NCBI RefSeq assembly: GCF_004168365.1 | Contig: NZ_CP035704.1 | Coordinates: 1,054,001 to 1,118,000, forward strand | Direction: 5' to 3' | DNA from: Pseudolysobacter antarcticus | GTDB taxonomy: Bacteria > Pseudomonadota > Gammaproteobacteria > Xanthomonadales > Rhodanobacteraceae | DNA: 64,000 nt | Shown: piece after piece, positions 55,868-64,000 of the stretch | Layout of the letters: every line of letters begins with the position of its first letter | How positions within the stretch are numbered: position 1 is the stretch's first letter | Made by a program: the position numbers and the translations under genes | The notes under the pieces: model-generated | Told to the model about the DNA's origin: nothing | Databases searched by the model: none | Seen by the model: the letters and a program-made list of their open reading frames with translations, nothing else

Positions 55868-56881
55868 CTAGCCCGCCTTGATCATTTTCTTGACCGCCTC
55901 GACCACGGCATCGGGCTGATCGTTGGGAATTTCGTGCGAGCTGTGCGTGATCCGGACGCGTTCGCCGCGCGTCGATGTCGCGACAATATCGTGATGCGTT
56001 TTCTCGCGCGCCGCTTCGAGCGCCTTGCGCATCGGCGCCGGTGCGTCGGCATAGGTTTCATCGGCGCTGAGCACCATCAACGGCAGTGCGCCGTGATGTT
56101 CGTCCGCCGCGACGGGTTTGTCGAGCAAGGCCGGGTTGGTCGCGAAGATCGATGCCAGTGTTTGCCAGAACACCGGCCGCAGATGATTGGCGTGGATCGC
56201 GGCATTCAGTTTTTTGCTGAACGCGGGATCAGAGTCGCGCAGGCACGATTTCAGAGCTTCCGGTGGATGTTTCAGCTCGCCTTTTTCCGCCGCTTTTTCG
56301 CAAGCTGAAACAAACGCGAGCCGCGCCGGCAGCGATTCGGCCTCATCCTTCGCATAGTCGGCAGAAAATTCGGCGACGTTCTGTTCCGGTGGATCAAGCA
56401 GCGCCAAGCCCGACAGTTCCGTTGGATAACGGTCGGCAAAACGTCGCGCGATATTGGTGCCGAGCGAATGACCGACCAGGATGATCGGTCTCTTGATATG
56501 CGCCGCATCGAGCAGGGCGTGCAAGTCAGTTGCCGCCGCATCGACATCGCGTGGCATGACGCCGCCGTCGCTGAAACCGAGGCCAGCGCGATCATAGGAG
56601 CACGCACGCGTGAAAGTCGCCAGCTTCGGCTGCACCTTGAACCATGCCATCGAGTCGGCGGTCGCACCGCTTTCCAGCATCACGGTTGTCGTGCCCTGGC
56701 CGCTGCAACGCAAGTTCAGACGATGGCCCGTGCCGATGTCGATCATTTTTGATGCCGTTGCGTAAATGTCCAAAGCCACGCCCGGTTGCTCGGCGCCGGC
56801 GGCATGTGCGGTTACGCAAACAGCCAGCAGCGCGCAAAATGATCCGAATGGGTTGCGTTTTTGCGTATGTATTGCCGGCAT
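55868..56881 (-). CDS. Exported alpha/beta hydrolase
   Basis: A 337-residue hydrolase. ATG 56881 gives a signal peptide (TQKRNPFGSFCALLAVCVTAHAAG). The alpha/beta fold is seen in GTTTVMLESGATADS, CSYDRAGLGFSD and the nucleophile VGHSLGTNIARRFADRYP; the C-terminal THSSHEIPNDQP holds the catalytic histidine. An insertion (about 175-245, rich in charged helices) may form a lid. Substrate unknown. It has the general layout of haloalkane dehalogenase or esterase relatives but with no diagnostic residue. Confidence 0.72.
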   Translation of the reverse strand: MPAIHTQKRNPFGSFCALLAVCVTAHAAGAEQPGVALDIYATASKMIDIGTGHRLNLRCSGQGTTTVMLESGATADSMAWFKVQPKLATFTRACSYDRAGLGFSDGGVMPRDVDAAATDLHALLDAAHIKRPIILVGHSLGTNIARRFADRYPTELSGLALLDPPEQNVAEFSADYAKDEAESLPARLAFVSACEKAAEKGELKHPPEALKSCLRDSDPAFSKKLNAAIHANHLRPVFWQTLASIFATNPALLDKPVAADEHHGALPLMVLSADETYADAPAPMRKALEAAREKTHHDIVATSTRGERVRITHSSHEIPNDQPDAVVEAVKKMIKAG

Positions 56882-56987
56882 GATCGGAATCTCTGGGAAA
56901 GGTACGAGGGACTGGGGTTGAGTCGGTGAAAATATCACGCACGACGGTGGCGCGTGTTACGAAAACCGCTCATATTCAGGCGGCATA

Positions 56988-57025
56988 TTGACGTTTAAAA
57001 AATTACGTGTAAGCATTACATGTAA
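56988..57025 (+). promoter_or_regulatory. Predicted yjf promoter overlapped by two tandem palindromes
   Basis: TTGACG (56988-56993) is a good -35 box; a weak -10 (TAAGCA, 57010-57015) lies 16 bp on. TTACGTGTAA (57003-57012) and TTACATGTAA (57016-57025) are 10-bp TTAC-N2-GTAA dyads with 3 bp between them. The second ends at the base before ATG 57026. No Shine-Dalgarno sequence is visible, so transcription would start within a few bases of the ATG, giving a leaderless mRNA. Confidence 0.55.
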
Positions 57026-57658
57026 ATGAAAAAGCCCGTTGCCGAAAAATCATCGACGTCGAAGACCGCCTCGTGGCAGCGCGCGTATCGGGCGCGCATG
57101 CGCGAGCAGGGGCTCGTGCCGATCCAAGTCTACATTCGCGCCGAACACACCGAACTGTTGAAAACTACCGAGCGTATCCTGCGCGAAACCGCGCTCCCTT
57201 CTTCGTTCCGTCCACTAGAGGCCATGTCCGCCATGTCACATCCTTGGAACACCGAATCTTTGAACGATGCGTTGATAGCGCATATCGCCGAAACGGGCGA
57301 GGCATTGCAGGTGCACCTGTTGCGCGGTGCCGAACCGGTGATCGAAGTCATCTGTCCCGAGCAGGGCGGACTGGCCTTGCACATGACGTCATCCGGCGTG
57401 CGGATTTTTGTTTCGACCGTGCTCTGCCACGCCGACAGCGTGACCGATCGCAATGCCTTCAACGATGCCTGCCTGCGCTTGAATCCGATCAATCCGCTGT
57501 CGAATATCGGTTTGCAATCCACGCCGAGCGGCGATCTGTACACGGTGTTCGGCGAGCTTTCCGCGCGCTCGCCGCTGATCAGCATCGTCGAAGAAATCCA
57601 TGTGCTCGCGCACAATGCGCTGCAAGCCACCGACGCATTGCGTTCCTACATTCACTGA
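57026..57658 (+). CDS. yjfI: YjfI / DUF2170 family protein with RHH-like N-terminal extension
   Basis: A 210-residue protein. The C-terminal part (from about residue 72, WNTESLNDALIAHIAETGEALQVHLLRG) matches the DUF2170/YjfI family of uncertain function. The first 60 residues are basic (SWQRAYRARMREQGLVPIQVYIRAEHTELLKTTERILRE, about 16-54), with a beta-strand then two helices as in ribbon-helix-helix DNA-binding antitoxins. That makes it a likely DNA-binding fusion. Internal ATGs at 57224 and 57233 would give only the DUF2170 part. It starts the yjfIJKMC operon, 18 bp before yjfJ. Confidence 0.7.
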   Translation: MKKPVAEKSSTSKTASWQRAYRARMREQGLVPIQVYIRAEHTELLKTTERILRETALPSSFRPLEAMSAMSHPWNTESLNDALIAHIAETGEALQVHLLRGAEPVIEVICPEQGGLALHMTSSGVRIFVSTVLCHADSVTDRNAFNDACLRLNPINPLSNIGLQSTPSGDLYTVFGELSARSPLISIVEEIHVLAHNALQATDALRSYIH

Positions 57659-57676
57659 TAAACCGAGGATCACATC

Positions 57677-58450
57677 ATGGGAATTTTGAGCAAGATATTC
57701 AGCCTGCTGCGCGGCACCGCCACCGAGGCCGGCCAGGCAATTGTCGATCGTAATGCGACGACCATTCTCGATCAGGAAATTCGCGACGCGCAGACCGCCA
57801 GCGGCCAATCGAAACAGGCGTTGACCAAACTCATGGCGGATCAAAAAATCGCCACCGACAAGCTCAACGAGAAAAACGCCAAGCGCAACGAGTACGAAGG
57901 TTATGTGGCGAAATTGATCGCGCAGGGCAATCAGGATCTGGCGCGCGAAACGGCAGGCAAAGTGGCGACGCTCGAAGGCGAAATCGCGGCCGATCAAAGT
58001 GCGCTCACCAACTTGAAAAACACCGTGGACAAATTGCACGCCACGATTCGCACCGCCGATACGCGCATTGAATCGTTGCAGCAGCAGATCAATCAGGTGA
58101 AGTCGACCGAGAGTGTGCTGAAAGCGCAGGCATCGATTGCGTCGAGCTACAGCGGCCAGAACACCAAGCTGCGCACGGCGCTGGATTCACTGGATCGAAT
58201 CAAGCAGCGCCAGCTCGAACAATCGGCGCAGATCGATGCGGCGAATGCACTCGAGCACGAGAGCGGCGAAAGCGATCTGAGCGCCAAGCTCGCTGCCGCC
58301 GGCATGTTGCCCGGTGCGACTAGCGCGGATGCAGTGATGGCGCGGGTGCAGGCGACACTTTCACCAATTCCGCTGGCGGCGGTGACGCAGCAAAAAGACC
58401 CGGCCGCGGCGCTGAATGCGCCTGCGACCGGCGTGCGGTCGGACAGCTGA
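57677..58450 (+). CDS. yjfJ: PspA/IM30 family protein YjfJ
   Basis: A 257-residue, mostly coiled-coil protein. The N-terminal amphipathic helix (MGILSKIFSLLRGTATEAGQAIVD) and the long helical hairpin (about 30-180) fit PspA/IM30/Vipp1 proteins, which form ESCRT-III-like polymers that protect the inner membrane. The C-terminal tail beyond residue 200 is Ala/Pro-rich and differs from canonical PspA. The genomic setting matches E. coli yjfIJK rather than the pspABC operon. The start has GAGGATC 7 bases upstream. Confidence 0.85.
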   Translation: MGILSKIFSLLRGTATEAGQAIVDRNATTILDQEIRDAQTASGQSKQALTKLMADQKIATDKLNEKNAKRNEYEGYVAKLIAQGNQDLARETAGKVATLEGEIAADQSALTNLKNTVDKLHATIRTADTRIESLQQQINQVKSTESVLKAQASIASSYSGQNTKLRTALDSLDRIKQRQLEQSAQIDAANALEHESGESDLSAKLAAAGMLPGATSADAVMARVQATLSPIPLAAVTQQKDPAAALNAPATGVRSDS

Positions 58451-58451
58451 A

Positions 58452-59117
58452 ATGTCCTGGCGCGATACCTTGTTCGGTGGTAATTCCGCGGCGCCGAGCG
58501 CGCCGCGTTTCCCGCTCGGAGCGCGGCTTGGCGGTGCGGTGACGATCGACGAAACGCCGTTCAAAATTCTTGGGGCGCAGTTTGGTTTTGCGTGTCCGTC
58601 GAATCCGCAAATGATCGAGGCAATCGGAGAAATCGATCTCGACGAACACGGCGCGGCTGGATCGAAACTTACGCGGCTGTATCTGACCGACGATGCGTTC
58701 ATCCAGATTTCGACGACCAATGGTCAAGTGATGGACGTGAAGTTGTTCGTCTATGACGACACGATAAATCCGACCAATCAGGCGGACTTCCAGGCGTGGG
58801 TGCAGGGCGGATCACGACTCGGTCAGCCATACTATGAACTCGATGAACGGCGTTACGAGCGGCGCTGGGGCGATTCGGTCACCGGCGAATCGTTGTGGGC
58901 GCCGCCGATCGTTTTCGAGGAGCGCGTATACAAGACCAATCCCTCGAAATCCGATTACGGCCTGACCTTGTATTCGATGTTGTACGAACGCGATATCGAG
59001 GGCTCGGAGCGTACCGAAGTTTTGGTGGTGGCGGCTGAAGATTCCGGCCCGAACGATTTTTGTATCAGCCAGGCGCTCGGCACCACTTTGCGTCTGGACG
59101 ATCTCGAAATCACCTGA
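58452..59117 (+). CDS. yjfK: DUF2491 family protein YjfK
   Basis: A 221-residue protein starting MSWRDTLFGG, one base after the yjfJ stop, so tightly coupled. RFPLGARLGGAVTIDETPFKILG and the later DDAFIQISTTNG and ERRWG match DUF2491/YjfK as I remember it. There is no signal peptide and no clear catalytic motif. Its gene linkage to PspA-like and ATP-grasp proteins is conserved across Proteobacteria, which suggests an envelope-stress or membrane-remodelling role, by inference. Confidence 0.8.
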   Translation: MSWRDTLFGGNSAAPSAPRFPLGARLGGAVTIDETPFKILGAQFGFACPSNPQMIEAIGEIDLDEHGAAGSKLTRLYLTDDAFIQISTTNGQVMDVKLFVYDDTINPTNQADFQAWVQGGSRLGQPYYELDERRYERRWGDSVTGESLWAPPIVFEERVYKTNPSKSDYGLTLYSMLYERDIEGSERTEVLVVAAEDSGPNDFCISQALGTTLRLDDLEIT

Positions 59118-59139
59118 GTGTTGGCTTGAGGACAAATGC

Positions 59140-59787
59140 ATGAAGCGTTCACGTCAGCTCGCCCTGATCCTGATGGGACAGGTCCCGTTTCTGCTGGTCG
59201 GTTGCGAAGAACAAGTCGCCGATACCCAGCAGTTGAAGGAAGGGTTTTATACCTCGGTGGATGCGTGCATCGCCGATGGCAATCCGACCGACAATTGCCA
59301 CAAGGCTTACGATTCGGCACAACAGAATCATGCCAAGACCGATGTAAAGTTTTCCGACCGCGATAGCTGTTACGCGCAATTCGGTGATCGTTGCAACGAG
59401 CGGCATGAAGGCGGCGGTTCGATCTGGGTACCGCTGATGGAAGGTTTCATGCTGTCGCAGATCCTGCGGCCGAATTATCCACCGACGTATGCGTACGCGT
59501 CGCCGGTGTATCGGCAGCGCGACGGGCAATACGCGCGTTCGTTTCGCGATGATGAAGATCGCCGATCGTCGAGCAGCGGATTCTCTAGCGGCGGTGGTGT
59601 CGGCAGTTCGACATCCCGATCCACTTCCGCGACAACGCCGGTAACCAGTTCACCGAATCGCGCGATTACGGTATCGCGTTCGGGCTTCGGTTCGTCGGCG
59701 GCGGCGCGTGGCGCGTGGGGTGGTTCGCACGCGAGTTTGCACTCCTCGGGTGGATCGAGTAGCAGCGCTGGCAGTAGCGGAAGCTGA
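59140..59787 (+). CDS. yjfM: DUF1190 lipoprotein YjfM
   Basis: A 215-residue lipoprotein: the signal MKRSRQLALILMGQVPFLLVGC ends in the lipobox LVGC with C22 as the modified cysteine. The mature part has conserved cysteines (VDACIADG, DNCHKAYD, DSCYAQFGDRC) typical of DUF1190, followed by a long Ser/Gly-rich, disordered tail (about 145-215). It probably sits in the outer-membrane or periplasmic face and connects the cytoplasmic yjf proteins to the envelope. It is directly followed by yjfC. Confidence 0.82.
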   Translation: MKRSRQLALILMGQVPFLLVGCEEQVADTQQLKEGFYTSVDACIADGNPTDNCHKAYDSAQQNHAKTDVKFSDRDSCYAQFGDRCNERHEGGGSIWVPLMEGFMLSQILRPNYPPTYAYASPVYRQRDGQYARSFRDDEDRRSSSSGFSSGGGVGSSTSRSTSATTPVTSSPNRAITVSRSGFGSSAAARGAWGGSHASLHSSGGSSSSAGSSGS

Positions 59788-59788
59788 C

Positions 59789-60949
59789 ATGCGCCGCGTG
59801 CTCATTGTCGAACGTGCCGATTGGCGGACCAGCGCTGAAACTCTCGGCTTCCAGTTCCACACCATCGACGGCGATGCGTATTGGGACGAAACCGCGTATT
59901 ACGCGTTCACGCTGACGCAGATCGAAAACGACATCGAAGCGCCGAGCGAAGAAATCCACGAGATGGCGATGACGTTGGTCGGCGAGATCGTGCAGAGCGA
60001 AGCACTGATGACGCGATTGGCGATTCCGGCGCGCTACTGGGATTGGATTCGCAACTCGTGGCGCGATGCTTCGCCGCACCTGTATGGTCGGCTCGACCTC
60101 GCTTATGACGGCAAAGGCCCGGCGAAATTATATGAGCTGAACTACGACACGCCGACCTCGCTGTACGAGGCCGCGTTTTTCCAGTGGCACTGGCTGGAAC
60201 AGCAGCGCGATCGCGGAGTATTGCCGGTCGGTGCCGATCAGTACAACCGCATCCAGGAAGCATTGATCGAAACCTTCGGTACGATCGCGCCGCGCTTGCC
60301 GCGACCGCTGTATTTTTCGGCGGTGGCAGAATCGCGCGAGGATCAGGCGACGATCACTTATCTGCAGGATTGCGCGGAGCAGGCCGGACTCGCGACCAAA
60401 CGCATCGACATCGAGCGCATCGGGCTGAGCTCCACGGGACGTTTTACCGATGAAGACGATCAGGTGATCGCGGCCTTGTTCAAGCTGTATCCGCTCGAAT
60501 TCATGTTCGAGGAAAAGTACGGTCCGAGCCTGCCCGATGCAGGCATCGTGCTGATCGAACCGCCGTGGAAATCGCTGCTCAGCAACAAGGGCGTGCTGCC
60601 GTTATTGTGGGAACGCCACACCGGCCATCCGAATCTGCTGCCGGCTTTTTTCCACGATCCGATAAGTGAAACATTGGCGCCCGGCTGGGTGCAAAAACCG
60701 TTCTTCTCGCGCGAAGGCGCGAACATCGCGATACGCCTGCCGGATGGTTCGAGCCAAAGCACCGACGGCCCGTACGACGACTCTCAAAGCATTCGCCAGC
60801 AATTCCATGCGCTGCCGGATTTCGGCCATGGTCGTGCGCTGGTTGGTAGTTGGATCGTGGCCGATCAGGCGGTCGGTATCGGCATTCGCGAAGACGATTC
60901 GTTGATCACGCAGGATACGTCGCGGTTCGTGCCGCACGCGATTGTTTAA
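59789..60949 (+). CDS. yjfC: Glutathionylspermidine synthase-like ATP-grasp ligase YjfC
   Basis: A 386-residue ATP-grasp amide ligase. MRRVLIVERADWR and ADAYWDE-type sequence (here GDAYWDETAYYAF) open it, followed by LYELNYDTPTSLYEAAFFQWHW at about 111-132, and KYGPSLPDAGIVLIEPPWKSLLSNKGVLPLLWE, QKPFFSREGANIAI near the end. These are conserved in the synthetase domain of bacterial glutathionylspermidine synthases. The amidase domain of Gss is absent, so the product may be another glutamyl or polyamine conjugate. ATG 59789 is one base after the yjfM stop. Substrate unproven. Confidence 0.85.
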   Translation: MRRVLIVERADWRTSAETLGFQFHTIDGDAYWDETAYYAFTLTQIENDIEAPSEEIHEMAMTLVGEIVQSEALMTRLAIPARYWDWIRNSWRDASPHLYGRLDLAYDGKGPAKLYELNYDTPTSLYEAAFFQWHWLEQQRDRGVLPVGADQYNRIQEALIETFGTIAPRLPRPLYFSAVAESREDQATITYLQDCAEQAGLATKRIDIERIGLSSTGRFTDEDDQVIAALFKLYPLEFMFEEKYGPSLPDAGIVLIEPPWKSLLSNKGVLPLLWERHTGHPNLLPAFFHDPISETLAPGWVQKPFFSREGANIAIRLPDGSSQSTDGPYDDSQSIRQQFHALPDFGHGRALVGSWIVADQAVGIGIREDDSLITQDTSRFVPHAIV

Positions 60950-60992
60950 TCAACAGTGAGCAATGAAACGGTGGATTCGCGCGAACGCATTA

Positions 60993-62519
60993 TCAGTTCG
61001 ACAGGGCCGCCCGCATTTGGCTTGCGACCTTGGCGTCACCGAGAAGATTAGCTGCCTGAGCGGCACCCACGAGCGCCCTGCGTCTACCGGGTGCAGCAAC
61101 CAATGCCGCCCGATATTCTTTTAGAGCTTCTTGTGGCCGTTTCAACGATAGGAGTAGATCTGCAAGCTGCTCTCGCGCCGGGATGATTGGTCCTGGCGTC
61201 ACTGGCCGCTTCTCAACCTTGTCTTCTACATCTGCTGCTGCGCGCATTAGTCGAATCGCTTCGTTAGCATCGGCATTCGCTGCGGCTTGCCAGGCGCGCG
61301 CCTCCTTGCCCATTACATCGAGCTGGGTTGCCCAGTACGTATCTCCCTCGGCGAGCAGCTGTTGTTGGCCAGTCTCAAGCCCCTTGATGTCGGCCTCGGC
61401 CACTCGCGGATGTCCCGCTCGCGCATTGGCAACAGCGCGCGCCCAAAATACGACGCCGGCAACCTGTGGTGAGGATTCTGGCAACGGTTGCAGGGCAATG
61501 GCAGCGTTCCAATTATCACGCTCCATGGCGAGTCGAGCAGGCATCGCGGTAGCGGCGTAACCGACTTTGAAATCGCTGCCGACTAATCCGTCCATTTTGG
61601 CCAGCGACGCAATCACCTGCTGCGCATCGGCTTGTCGCCCGCGTTGCAGATATGCGTATACCAGATAGTCCATTGCATGGAGTTCTTCGCCGAGATCACG
61701 TTGACTATGCGCTGCTGTCCGCGCCGCAATGTTCGAGGTTATGGAATCATCCCACAGCCCCAGTCGAGTGAAAGTGTGCGATGGCATATGCAGGGCGTGC
61801 GGTGCTGAAGGTGCGATCTTCGAGTAAGCGCGCGCGGCCGCCAAGCCGCGCGGCGCCAATTCCGCGCTGTCATAGGCGTGAATCAGATAATGGGCAACGC
61901 CGGGATGGTCTGGATAGTCGCGAAAAATCGGCTCCAGAATAGCCACCGCGCGCTTCTGGTTTGCATGGGATCGATCATCAAGAGGCGCCGTTGCAATCAA
62001 CGATAGCGCATAGAAAACCTGCACTTCGGTGTCAGTCGGATTGCTCTGCGCGACCGTGTTCATCGCTTCTTCATAGGCCTTCGCGCGAACACGATGCGAC
62101 CTATGTTCGAAATCATCATAGTAAGCAGCCGCCGCTTCAATCAATTGGCGTTCTCGACCGGGGCGGACGTTCAGCCGAAGCGCTCGATCGATCTCTGACT
62201 TGCCCTTGCTTAACTCGACTGGGCTAGGCGGGCTCCACAATTGGTGGAAATACGACATGGCAACGCCCCAGTGCGCGATAGCGCATCTGGGATCGGCAAT
62301 AGCGACATCCTGAAACGCCTTTTCGGCGGCGACATACGCGAACGAATGCAGCAGCGCGACCGCGCGCTCGAAATCATGTTCAACACGTGGCGCACAGGAC
62401 GTTGCGAATGTGACATGCCCCAGCTTTTCCGGAGGCGGGTGCGAATGCGTCTCTTGGCTCAAGGCAGACGTTGCGCAGATGAGCGCACCGATTACGAACA
62501 ATCCGACAAGTGGCTTCAT
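60993..62519 (-). CDS. Exported tetratricopeptide-repeat protein
   Basis: A 508-residue helical protein. A signal peptide (MKPLVGLFVIGALICATSALS) is followed by repeated TPR-like helix pairs (FERAVALLHSFAYVAAEKAFQDVAIADPRCAIAHWGVAMSYF, about 51-92; later YLIHAYDSAELAPRGLAAARAYSKIAPSAPHALHMPSHTFTRLG). The HxPSHxF and CAPRVEHDF patterns are shared with a family of uncharacterised secreted TPR proteins. By eye its DNA has less G+C than the neighbours, with more TTC/TTG/AAT codons. That suggests a different origin. It probably scaffolds protein interactions in the periplasm; no catalytic motif was found. Confidence 0.72.
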   Translation of the reverse strand: MKPLVGLFVIGALICATSALSQETHSHPPPEKLGHVTFATSCAPRVEHDFERAVALLHSFAYVAAEKAFQDVAIADPRCAIAHWGVAMSYFHQLWSPPSPVELSKGKSEIDRALRLNVRPGRERQLIEAAAAYYDDFEHRSHRVRAKAYEEAMNTVAQSNPTDTEVQVFYALSLIATAPLDDRSHANQKRAVAILEPIFRDYPDHPGVAHYLIHAYDSAELAPRGLAAARAYSKIAPSAPHALHMPSHTFTRLGLWDDSITSNIAARTAAHSQRDLGEELHAMDYLVYAYLQRGRQADAQQVIASLAKMDGLVGSDFKVGYAATAMPARLAMERDNWNAAIALQPLPESSPQVAGVVFWARAVANARAGHPRVAEADIKGLETGQQQLLAEGDTYWATQLDVMGKEARAWQAAANADANEAIRLMRAAADVEDKVEKRPVTPGPIIPAREQLADLLLSLKRPQEALKEYRAALVAAPGRRRALVGAAQAANLLGDAKVASQMRAALSN

Positions 62520-62667
62520 GCTTCAATCCTCGGTGCAAGAACAAAAATTTATACCGATAAACGCAACAGACCAAATGACATCTGCGGCCCAGCGATGACT
62601 ACTTTCGGGTGTGTCGCCGGTATTGCCTCAGACCGACGATAGTCTTGCCCAATAGCTCGACGAGAAA

Positions 62668-64000
62668 TCAGACTAGCGACAGCACGCGCCACGCCGGGAA
62701 TTCATCGCCGGGCGCTGGCGCATCAATCAAATCACACGCCAGCAGTCCATCGTCGCTGCCGGCTTCGCACAGATACACCGCAATCGCGCCGTATTGTTGT
62801 GCGGTGTAGACGATGCACCAGTCCTGCGGCAGTTCGCGGCGTTCGGCGTGATATTCGGCATCGATATACGCAGAAGCATTCGCTTCGAGAATTTCTCGAC
62901 CTGCCGATGAAACCAGGCCGCGCACGGTGGCGATTTCGACATCGAGTTCGATGGAGTTTTTCGGTCGCTCGACATGCAGACTGTGACGCTCAAGATGCGC
63001 GGCGATATTGGCAGGGATCGCATACGCCAGCGGTCGTTGCACCACATGCTCGCCGACAAAATTACCGAAGTAGGGCACAGCCACGCTGATCGGTGCGCCT
63101 TCCAAAGTGTAAGGCTCGCGCGTCAGCACTTCGACCTCGCGATCGGCAAATGCTTCGAGTCGATAACGTACCGCGATATGCTCGGGTGGCTCGATGCATG
63201 CTGCCAACGACGTGACGATTTCTGCACCGTGCTTGGCGACATAAGCGAGCGATTCACGCAGGAATGCATACGTCGTGCGAACGCGCTCAGCGAACGTCAG
63301 ATACGAGTATGTTTCCAGCAACAGATCGAGGCGATTGGTCAGGCCGCGATAATTTCCACCGAAGCGCGGGTGGTGCGTATAGGTGATCCAGCCGGTGCCT
63401 TGGCCGCCCTCGTCGCGCAGAAAATTGCCGTACCAATGCGAGTCGAGGCCATCGTTTTTTTTGACTGCCGCCTGCACCGCCGGCAGCAAGCGCGAGCGCA
63501 TGTAGTCGATCGGTTCGCGGCGTCCGCTTTGCACCGTATGCGGAATGTCGAAGGTCATCGCAAACCGATGAATCGAGCCGTTGGTCGCGTGGCAGTCGAT
63601 CACCATGTGCGCGTTCCAGACATGGCAGATGCGCGTTTGCAGCAGGCGCATTTCGGCGCCTTCCTGGCGCATGTAGTCGCGATTCAGATTGATGCCAGCA
63701 GCGTTGACGCGCGTGCCGACGCCGCCGACCGGACCGATCTGGCCGTGCAGCTTCGAGATATCGAGACGACGATTTTCGACGCTGATGCGATCGTTGCCGT
63801 CGGCGTTGAACAACGGCACGATGATCAGCGTGAGCTTATCGAGCAGATCGCCATGCTGGCCCGCCAGAATATCGCGCACCAGCATCAAGCCGGCTTCCTT
63901 GCCCTCGACTTCGCCCGCGTGGATGCCGCAGATAACAAGCACGATCGGCAGGCCGGATGCGTGCGCGGCTTGCGGAGTAAAATGGCCATGGCCCGACAAC
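62668..64000 (-). CDS. M14-family zinc carboxypeptidase-like protein, 5' truncated by window edge
   Basis: The gene enters from the right edge; at least 443 residues are visible with the N-terminus missing. GIHAGEVEGKEAGLML supplies the HxxE zinc ligands and VIDCHATNG the third histidine. AAGINLNRDYMRQE contains the NxNRD substrate-binding pattern. These place it in peptidase family M14. The large C-terminal half (from about residue 270) is a separate beta-rich region. TTG at 63999 is just an internal leucine codon, not a start. The substrate is probably a peptide C-terminus; the cellular location cannot be read without the N-terminus. Confidence 0.83.
   Translation of the reverse strand, partial: LSGHGHFTPQAAHASGLPIVLVICGIHAGEVEGKEAGLMLVRDILAGQHGDLLDKLTLIIVPLFNADGNDRISVENRRLDISKLHGQIGPVGGVGTRVNAAGINLNRDYMRQEGAEMRLLQTRICHVWNAHMVIDCHATNGSIHRFAMTFDIPHTVQSGRREPIDYMRSRLLPAVQAAVKKNDGLDSHWYGNFLRDEGGQGTGWITYTHHPRFGGNYRGLTNRLDLLLETYSYLTFAERVRTTYAFLRESLAYVAKHGAEIVTSLAACIEPPEHIAVRYRLEAFADREVEVLTREPYTLEGAPISVAVPYFGNFVGEHVVQRPLAYAIPANIAAHLERHSLHVERPKNSIELDVEIATVRGLVSSAGREILEANASAYIDAEYHAERRELPQDWCIVYTAQQYGAIAVYLCEAGSDDGLLACDLIDAPAPGDEFPAWRVLSLV

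Overview
The window reads as chromosome of a GC-rich gammaproteobacterium of the Xanthomonadales, most likely Rhodanobacteraceae or a near relative. The reasons are the murL/murD2 pair, a Xanthomonas-type alternative route to D-glutamate in peptidoglycan; large TonB-dependent receptors paired with catabolic genes; secreted proteins carrying an IFAxGF-type motif; and high-GC codon use throughout. No rRNA, tRNA, CRISPR array or prophage was found.

Layout. 0-3.3 kb: 3' end of a diaminopimelate decarboxylase (lysA type), then murL and murD2 (peptidoglycan precursors). 3.4-7.4 kb: a b561-type and a c-type cytochrome, a secreted dienelactone hydrolase-like protein, a HigB/HigA-like toxin-antitoxin pair with a clear palindromic operator, and ispB. 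7.4-13.7 kb: a D-amino acid region, with dgcN/dgcA (D-glutamate catabolism type) divergent from an N-acyl-D-amino acid deacylase, an APC permease and an RpiR regulator. 14-18.1 kb: a TonB receptor divergent from a secreted cyanophycinase-like peptidase. 18.2-21.2 kb: a FUSC membrane protein, ssb and an AlkD-like protein. 21.3-28.7 kb: an accessory stretch with an intact IS1595-family element (22-bp inverted repeats, 8-bp target duplication), a 14-repeat RCC1 protein, a decayed RAYT transposase with its ends, and a CSLREA beta-helix protein. 28.8-40.5 kb: reductive pyrimidine degradation (aminotransferase, mmsA, ureidopropionase, preT, preA, NCS1 permease, dihydropyrimidinase) divergent from codA. 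40.5-51.8 kb: a beta-glucoside or oligosaccharide locus (MFS, LacI regulator, flavin halogenase-like protein, divergent TonB receptor, GH1 beta-glucosidase, cation/H+ antiporter, sugar porter) with a paired LacI-type operator. 51.8-57 kb: a NIPSNAP protein divergent from a TetR regulator, a lipoprotein esterase, alkB-type hydroxylase and an alpha/beta hydrolase. 57-61 kb: a yjfI-yjfJ-yjfK-yjfM-yjfC cassette (PspA family plus ATP-grasp ligase). 61-64 kb: a secreted TPR protein and the 3' part of an M14 carboxypeptidase.

How the genes work together. Most of the window is catabolic modules, each with its own uptake system, enzymes and usually a regulator. D-glutamate appears twice: murL/murD2 build it into the wall from L-glutamate, while dgcN/dgcA and the D-acylase look able to recover it. 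The least explained system is the yjf cassette. Its first gene appears to fuse a ribbon-helix-helix-like N-terminus to a DUF2170 domain, and it starts directly behind two tandem palindromes that overlap a predicted promoter, which suggests a self-repressing, leaderless switch.
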